A DNA stretch of 64,000 bases, from the NCBI GenBank assembly GCA_943846665.1, contig OX044358.1, positions 558,001 to 622,000 on the forward strand, in the 5' to 3' direction. Both the position numbers and the translations under genes were made by a program. The DNA comes from Arcticimaribacter sp002477625 (GTDB lineage: Bacteria > Bacteroidota > Bacteroidia > Flavobacteriales > Flavobacteriaceae). Of the stretch, positions 60,093 to 64,000 are shown piece after piece (positions within the stretch are counted from its first letter, which is position 1; the number at the start of each line of letters is the position of its first letter). Below the pieces are notes generated by a model, which made no database searches, had not been told where the DNA came from, and was given only the letters and a program-made list of their open reading frames with translations.

Positions 60093-61406
60093 TTACTTTT
60101 TTCTATTCATTTCCAAAACAGCTTGCTCTATTCCTTTGGGGGTTAAAGGATACATCGGGAGTAATTCTTTAATGATTTGAGTTGAAAGAGTTCCATTCCA
60201 ATAGCGAACGGGTTCAGGATTCAACCAAGCTACCTTTTTAAAGTGCTCTTTAATTTCTGAGTAGGTGTTTAGGCTTGCACGATCCAATTCGTATGGAGCC
60301 ATAGCTGCATCACCAATAAAAAAAACGTGGTAATTGGGGTCTTTTGATAAAAGGCGTTCAATGGGGAGTGATTTTCGTCTTTGGGAATCGCTAAAAACTT
60401 GTCGGTACACGGTGTTGTGAAAATAGTAGGTTTCAAGGTCGTGTGCAAAACGGGTTTTCATTTTCCTAAATAAGGTTTGAACCGATTTTATATAAGGATG
60501 CATCGAATACCCTCCATTATCAATTATCAATAATACCTGAAGTTTATCGATGGTATCGTTTTTGATTTCTGGAATGAAAAGCCCTCCCCGTTCCAAACCT
60601 TTTTCTATGGTCTCTTTTACATCTAAGGTTTCTTGAGCAGTTTCTTCGATGATCCCTTTAAGAGAGGCTAAAGCTGCGTCTATATTATTGTCATTTAAAA
60701 TGGCTTCCAAATCAACAGGGAAAAAGTTTGAATCCCCTAAAACTTTACGAGCCATTTTTCCTCCGCCCGATCCCCCAACACGAATTCCGTCTTTTGCTGC
60801 GCCTCCATGGCCATAAGGAGAAATACCTCCAGTTCCAATCCAATGACTTCCACCGCTGTGTTCGCCTTTCTGCTGCTCTTTCACCTCTTCCATGCGTTGC
60901 ATGAGCTCTTCCAAAGTTAAATCGGAGTAATCTGCCATGCGGTCTAAAGGTCGGTTGGGAGTCTCCTCATTATTTTCCTCCGGATTATCTTCTAAGTCAC
61001 CCCTGTCTTTATCCCACAGTTCACGCCCATCCAATACTTCTTTGATATCGTAATGTGTTAAATGTACCTGATCTAAAAAGCGATTGACCCATTCATCTGG
61101 AGTTATATCATCTTCCATACGTCCAAAATTCGTTTCCTTCCATTGTTCAAACGTTTGGGAACGAAGAATGGCATCGTTCAAACGGTCGTTGGGTCGGATA
61201 TTGATGTCTAAAAAATAGGCGTAAAAAGCCTTGGTGTAGGGCCCCATATGCTCAGGGTCTTTTATTATAAAGGTTCGCAGTACATTAAAAAGATCACCAA
61301 TGGTTCTTACCAAACCTTTGTCCATTGCTCGTTGCAGTAACAGCAGGGCACGCACATCGACTGCGAGATCAAATTTTTTAAATGCTTCTGGAAGTTTTGC
61401 AAACAT
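60093..61406 (-). CDS. VWA-domain protein, CoxE-like
   Basis: 437 residues. The N-terminal half is helical with an acidic linker (about 130-155); residues 184-217 are Gly-rich; a VWA domain starts near 285 with LQVLLIIDNGGYSMHPYIKS. The MIDAS motif reads D-N-G-G-Y-S (296-301) instead of DxSxS, so metal binding may be weak or changed. CoxE-like VWA proteins work with MoxR AAA+ ATPases in metal-centre assembly or protein remodelling. The MoxR gene is four bases upstream, so they likely act together. The target is unknown. Confidence 0.87.
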   Translation of the reverse strand: MFAKLPEAFKKFDLAVDVRALLLLQRAMDKGLVRTIGDLFNVLRTFIIKDPEHMGPYTKAFYAYFLDINIRPNDRLNDAILRSQTFEQWKETNFGRMEDDITPDEWVNRFLDQVHLTHYDIKEVLDGRELWDKDRGDLEDNPEENNEETPNRPLDRMADYSDLTLEELMQRMEEVKEQQKGEHSGGSHWIGTGGISPYGHGGAAKDGIRVGGSGGGKMARKVLGDSNFFPVDLEAILNDNNIDAALASLKGIIEETAQETLDVKETIEKGLERGGLFIPEIKNDTIDKLQVLLIIDNGGYSMHPYIKSVQTLFRKMKTRFAHDLETYYFHNTVYRQVFSDSQRRKSLPIERLLSKDPNYHVFFIGDAAMAPYELDRASLNTYSEIKEHFKKVAWLNPEPVRYWNGTLSTQIIKELLPMYPLTPKGIEQAVLEMNRKK

Positions 61407-61410
61407 TGGG

Positions 61411-62319
61411 CTAGTTTAATGTACCGAAACTTTGTTCGGAAGCATTTCCAAACTGACGCTGTACACGCTCCAAATCGGCTTGAGTTTTAATCAATGTACC
61501 GAGTCCATCCAAGGAATTGATTTTAGAGAGTGCTTCTTGCGTAGTAAAGGTCTTTATAAAACGGAGCCAGTTTAATAGTTCTCGTGTGGTGGGCGAGCGT
61601 TCCAGTCCTATCCTTCGCAGTTGATAAAAAATATCCATCGAAGCATCAACAATTTTACTCGAAACCTGAGGATGATGCTTACTTACAATCAAGCGCATTT
61701 TTTCTGCATCAGGAAATTGTATGTAATGATAAATACAACGGCCCTTAAAAGCTGTAGGTAATTCTTGTTCGCGGTTGGACGTAATTACAATGGCCGGCAT
61801 GTCTTTCTCTGAAGTTTCTATTACTTCGCCTGATTCAGGTAAAATAAATTTTCTATGACTCAATGCATATAGTAAATCGTTTGGAAACTCGCGGGGAGCT
61901 TTATCAATTTCATCGATCAATAATACCGAATTCGGAGTACTGAATGCTTTGGCAGCTGGCCCCATCACAACATAATCTGATAAATTTTCTGTATCCCTTC
62001 CGCCAGTCGAAAGCTTGGTTTCTAAGCCCTTCTCATTTCGTTGCGCATTGAGGATTTCAATCTGTGAATCCCTCAAATATTTTACATGGTCAAACTTGGC
62101 AACAAACTGTTCTACGGTACTTTTAGATCCTGCTGGATATACAAACATTTCCGTTTGTTGACTAGCAGCAAACTGCAGGGGCAACTCAGTTTTTCCAGTT
62201 CCTGGTTCACCTTCAATCAACAAAGGCATTCCTAAGGTTCGTGCTATGTGAAAGGCTTGCGCTAATTCTTTATCGCATAAGTATTGTTCTGATCCCTCCC
62301 AAAATGTAGTATCTGCCAT
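61411..62319 (-). CDS. MoxR-type AAA+ ATPase
   Basis: 302 residues. Walker A GEPGTGKT (37-44), Walker B SVLLIDEIDKAP (131-142), sensor I VITSNRE, and the arginine region GRCIYHYIQFPD. The fold is AAA+ of the MoxR group, which acts as a chaperone with a VWA partner. The VWA gene follows four bases later, and the hydrolase gene ends 17 bases upstream. The last residues are a Gln/Ser-rich tail. Confidence 0.9.
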   Translation of the reverse strand: MADTTFWEGSEQYLCDKELAQAFHIARTLGMPLLIEGEPGTGKTELPLQFAASQQTEMFVYPAGSKSTVEQFVAKFDHVKYLRDSQIEILNAQRNEKGLETKLSTGGRDTENLSDYVVMGPAAKAFSTPNSVLLIDEIDKAPREFPNDLLYALSHRKFILPESGEVIETSEKDMPAIVITSNREQELPTAFKGRCIYHYIQFPDAEKMRLIVSKHHPQVSSKIVDASMDIFYQLRRIGLERSPTTRELLNWLRFIKTFTTQEALSKINSLDGLGTLIKTQADLERVQRQFGNASEQSFGTLN

Positions 62320-62336
62320 ATAAATGTAGTTCTGTT

Positions 62337-62999
62337 TTAGTGTTCAATATACTGCTTAAAAATCTTTTTCAACTGCTTTTTATCTACACGATGATCCCCA
62401 GTGTAAATTTCGTTGTGAAAATCAAGATTTCCAGCCTTACAAATTTCCTGTATTTCAATGATTTTTTTCTCGTTCAAAAACTGATCTTCGGCGCCATAAG
62501 TAAAGATTTTACAAATTTTACTCCAATCGGTTTTGGCAGCTGCATAATCAATATCTTCAGGAATCCAACAAGCGTATGGAAGTAAAAAATCTACTGTTAC
62601 ATTCAAATGATGCAACCAGCGCATTGCCGTTACTCCCCCTTGAGAAAAGCCCATAATGATCGTCTTACATGACTCTGGGAGTTTTTGAACATAGCTGTCA
62701 TACAGAGCCGAACAAAACACTGAAAAATCATGAATTTCTTCTAAACGATCGCGCTTGGTCATCCAGGAGGCTACTACTTCTCCACCAAAGCCATTAACAT
62801 AAAAACGAGATAAACCTTCTGGAGCAATAACAAAATGTGTTTCTGGGTCAAATTCTTTAAACTTATAAAGCATTTGTTCGGATAACATATTAGAGCCATG
62901 CAATACAAACCAAAAGTACTTCGTTTTTGAGCTTAGGTTTCCATAGGCGGAGTATCGAGCTGTTTTGGGGGTTACTATATGATGCGTTTTAATCTCCAT
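62337..62999 (-). CDS. Alpha/beta hydrolase (carboxylesterase/phospholipase type)
   Basis: 220 residues. It has an HGSNM oxyanion segment, the nucleophile in IIMGFSQGGVTAMRW (GxSxG), Asp in YGAEDQFL and His in YTGDHRVDKK. It belongs to the short-chain carboxylesterase or acyl-protein-thioesterase branch; the substrate is unknown. Its position between the sulfatase and MoxR genes (gaps of 9 and 17 bases) places it in one operon with them. Confidence 0.86.
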   Translation of the reverse strand: MEIKTHHIVTPKTARYSAYGNLSSKTKYFWFVLHGSNMLSEQMLYKFKEFDPETHFVIAPEGLSRFYVNGFGGEVVASWMTKRDRLEEIHDFSVFCSALYDSYVQKLPESCKTIIMGFSQGGVTAMRWLHHLNVTVDFLLPYACWIPEDIDYAAAKTDWSKICKIFTYGAEDQFLNEKKIIEIQEICKAGNLDFHNEIYTGDHRVDKKQLKKIFKQYIEH

Positions 63000-63008
63000 A
63001 AATTGTAT

Positions 63009-64000
63009 TTACTTTTCCAAGAAGTCCTGGTATGTAGCTTGTAATATTGCTTTTCCATTGGCTTTAAGCGTTTCCTGTTTCGAGTCAGACGACTGTACTG
63101 CATCCTTCTTGATGAAATCATACACCAAGAAGCCAGAATCATTGATAGCTCCGAAGCCTTGATTGAATACATAATGTACAAAGTGTTCCTTGCTGGAGTT
63201 GAACAAATGTGTTCCAAATTCAAAAATTGAATTATCACCCCCTAATAAATCTACCAAGGTATAGGCCAAATCAACTTGAGAACCCAGGTTCGTGTTTAGG
63301 GTTCCTTTAGGCTCTAGGGCTCCCCCTACCCACAACATGGGAATCTGAAACCTACTCGGGGCGTTAAAATCATTCCCGGGAGTCGGAGGTAGTGGATGTC
63401 CGTGATCCGCTGTAATGATTACGATTGTATTCTCCCACCACGATTGTTGTTTTGCGAAAGCTATAAAATTGCCTAAAGCCCAATCGGTATAAGCCATTGA
63501 ACTCTTGAATTTATTCAGTTCAGTATCATCGCCAAAACGATATTCTCCAGGAAATTCATAAGGTTCATGACTCGTAAGGGTCAATATGGTTTTAAAGAAC
63601 GGCTCCTGAGGTGCATCATTGAAATCTACTGCTACCCGATCGAAGAGAACATGATCATGTACTCCCCATTTGGAATTCCAATCTTTACCTTCAAAAATCT
63701 CTGACCCATAAATCTCATCGATTCCTTTTCCAAAAAGATAGGTGTTCATATTCCCAAAGTTCAAATCTCCACCGTGATAAAAAGAGTTGTGATACCCCAT
63801 GGCTTTCGTTGCTTGAGAAAGTAAGGGGAGTTTTTTAGATTTCACCGGCATTTTGATGATACTCTTTTTAGGTTGCGGGTAATACCCACTCAACAAAGCT
63901 ACCAGCCCTTTGTCCGTTCGGTCTCCATTTGCATAGAAGTTTGTAAAAAGTAGCCCTTCTTCTGACAAGCGATTGAAATGTGGTGTTATTTCGGCAGTTC
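63009..64000 (-). CDS. LTA synthase-like sulfatase family protein (5' partial)
   Basis: The frame runs off the window edge; a TTG at 63968 is internal, and upstream codons still read as protein (ITPHFNRLSEEGLLF). About 330 codons are visible. It fits the sulfatase/alkaline-phosphatase fold of the LtaS type: the catalytic Thr in ANGDRTDKGLVALLSGYYPQP, YHGGDLNFGNMN, HDHVLFDR, LTSHEPYEFPG and ADHGHPLP (metal His/Asp). Family members move phosphoglycerol or phosphoethanolamine groups, or cut sulfate esters, outside the membrane; the N-terminal membrane part is missing here. The hydrolase gene follows 9 bases later. Confidence 0.88.
   Translation of the reverse strand, partial: TAEITPHFNRLSEEGLLFTNFYANGDRTDKGLVALLSGYYPQPKKSIIKMPVKSKKLPLLSQATKAMGYHNSFYHGGDLNFGNMNTYLFGKGIDEIYGSEIFEGKDWNSKWGVHDHVLFDRVAVDFNDAPQEPFFKTILTLTSHEPYEFPGEYRFGDDTELNKFKSSMAYTDWALGNFIAFAKQQSWWENTIVIITADHGHPLPPTPGNDFNAPSRFQIPMLWVGGALEPKGTLNTNLGSQVDLAYTLVDLLGGDNSIFEFGTHLFNSSKEHFVHYVFNQGFGAINDSGFLVYDFIKKDAVQSSDSKQETLKANGKAILQATYQDFLEK

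Noticed and set aside
1..64000. CRISPR arrays, insertion sequences, integrases, restriction or other defence clusters
   Set aside because: No direct repeat arrays, transposase motifs, long terminal repeats or defence-type gene sets beyond the RES-Xre module were seen on either strand.

Overview
The window is chromosomal DNA of a Bacteroidota bacterium, almost certainly a member of the Flavobacteriaceae. The evidence is AT-rich sequence, promoters built on the Bacteroidetes -7 box TAnnTTTG instead of the E. coli -10/-35 pair, poor Shine-Dalgarno signals, and lineage-typical genes (DUF4295 beside rpmB-rpmG, DUF3467 behind rpoC, DUF5916 and DUF4369 proteins, LVIVD-repeat lipoprotein, BshC, a UbiB-like kinase with a TetR-like partner). 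Genes are tightly packed. No gap exceeds about 200 bases, and there is no rRNA, insertion sequence, prophage or CRISPR array.

Layout. 1-4.3 kb: 3' end of a RetSat/CrtI-like oxidoreductase, a small NTF2-like lipoprotein, sucC, lysA. 4.3-14.1 kb: minus-strand housekeeping genes mnmA, yidC, pyrG, a LysM plus periplasmic-binding-protein fusion, guaA and bshC. 14.1-18 kb: secreted M14 metallopeptidase and LVIVD lipoprotein. 18-22 kb: rpmB-rpmG-DUF4295-ftsY-hydrolase-rimO. 22-32 kb: SRPBCC protein, then recR, a 2-oxoacid dehydrogenase E2, exonuclease, FAH-family protein and cinA; a sodium:solute symporter; fabH with a translationally coupled CoA-binding protein; and a TetR-like/UbiB-like pair. 32-46 kb is the most varied part: htpG, GNAT, a RES-Xre toxin-antitoxin module, an FMN-dependent glutamate-synthase-like protein, alpha/beta hydrolase, alkB, a DUF5916 outer-membrane protein with a DUF4369 lipoprotein, a bcp-PTPS-idi trio with 4-base overlaps, prfC, and a truncated HigA-like antitoxin. 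46-60 kb: the transcription-translation block tuf, tRNA-Trp, secE, nusG, rplK, rplA, rplJ, rplL, rpoB, rpoC, DUF3467, closed by a strong terminator. 60-64 kb: an operon of an LtaS-like sulfatase (cut by the window edge), alpha/beta hydrolase, MoxR ATPase and CoxE-like VWA protein.

Most of the window is core metabolism and gene expression in conserved order. The less ordinary items are the RES-Xre module with a perfect palindromic operator beside its promoter, the sulfatase-hydrolase-MoxR-VWA operon whose VWA protein has a degenerate MIDAS motif, an rplL-rpoB intercistronic hairpin whose pairing works only in the sense RNA, a terminator 13 bases ahead of the ftsY start codon, -7 boxes almost abutting start codons (possible leaderless mRNAs), and a 2-oxoacid dehydrogenase E2 with Asn in place of the catalytic-motif Asp. 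I found no convincing wholly new defence or mobile system. Functions are inferred from motifs read by eye, without database searches.
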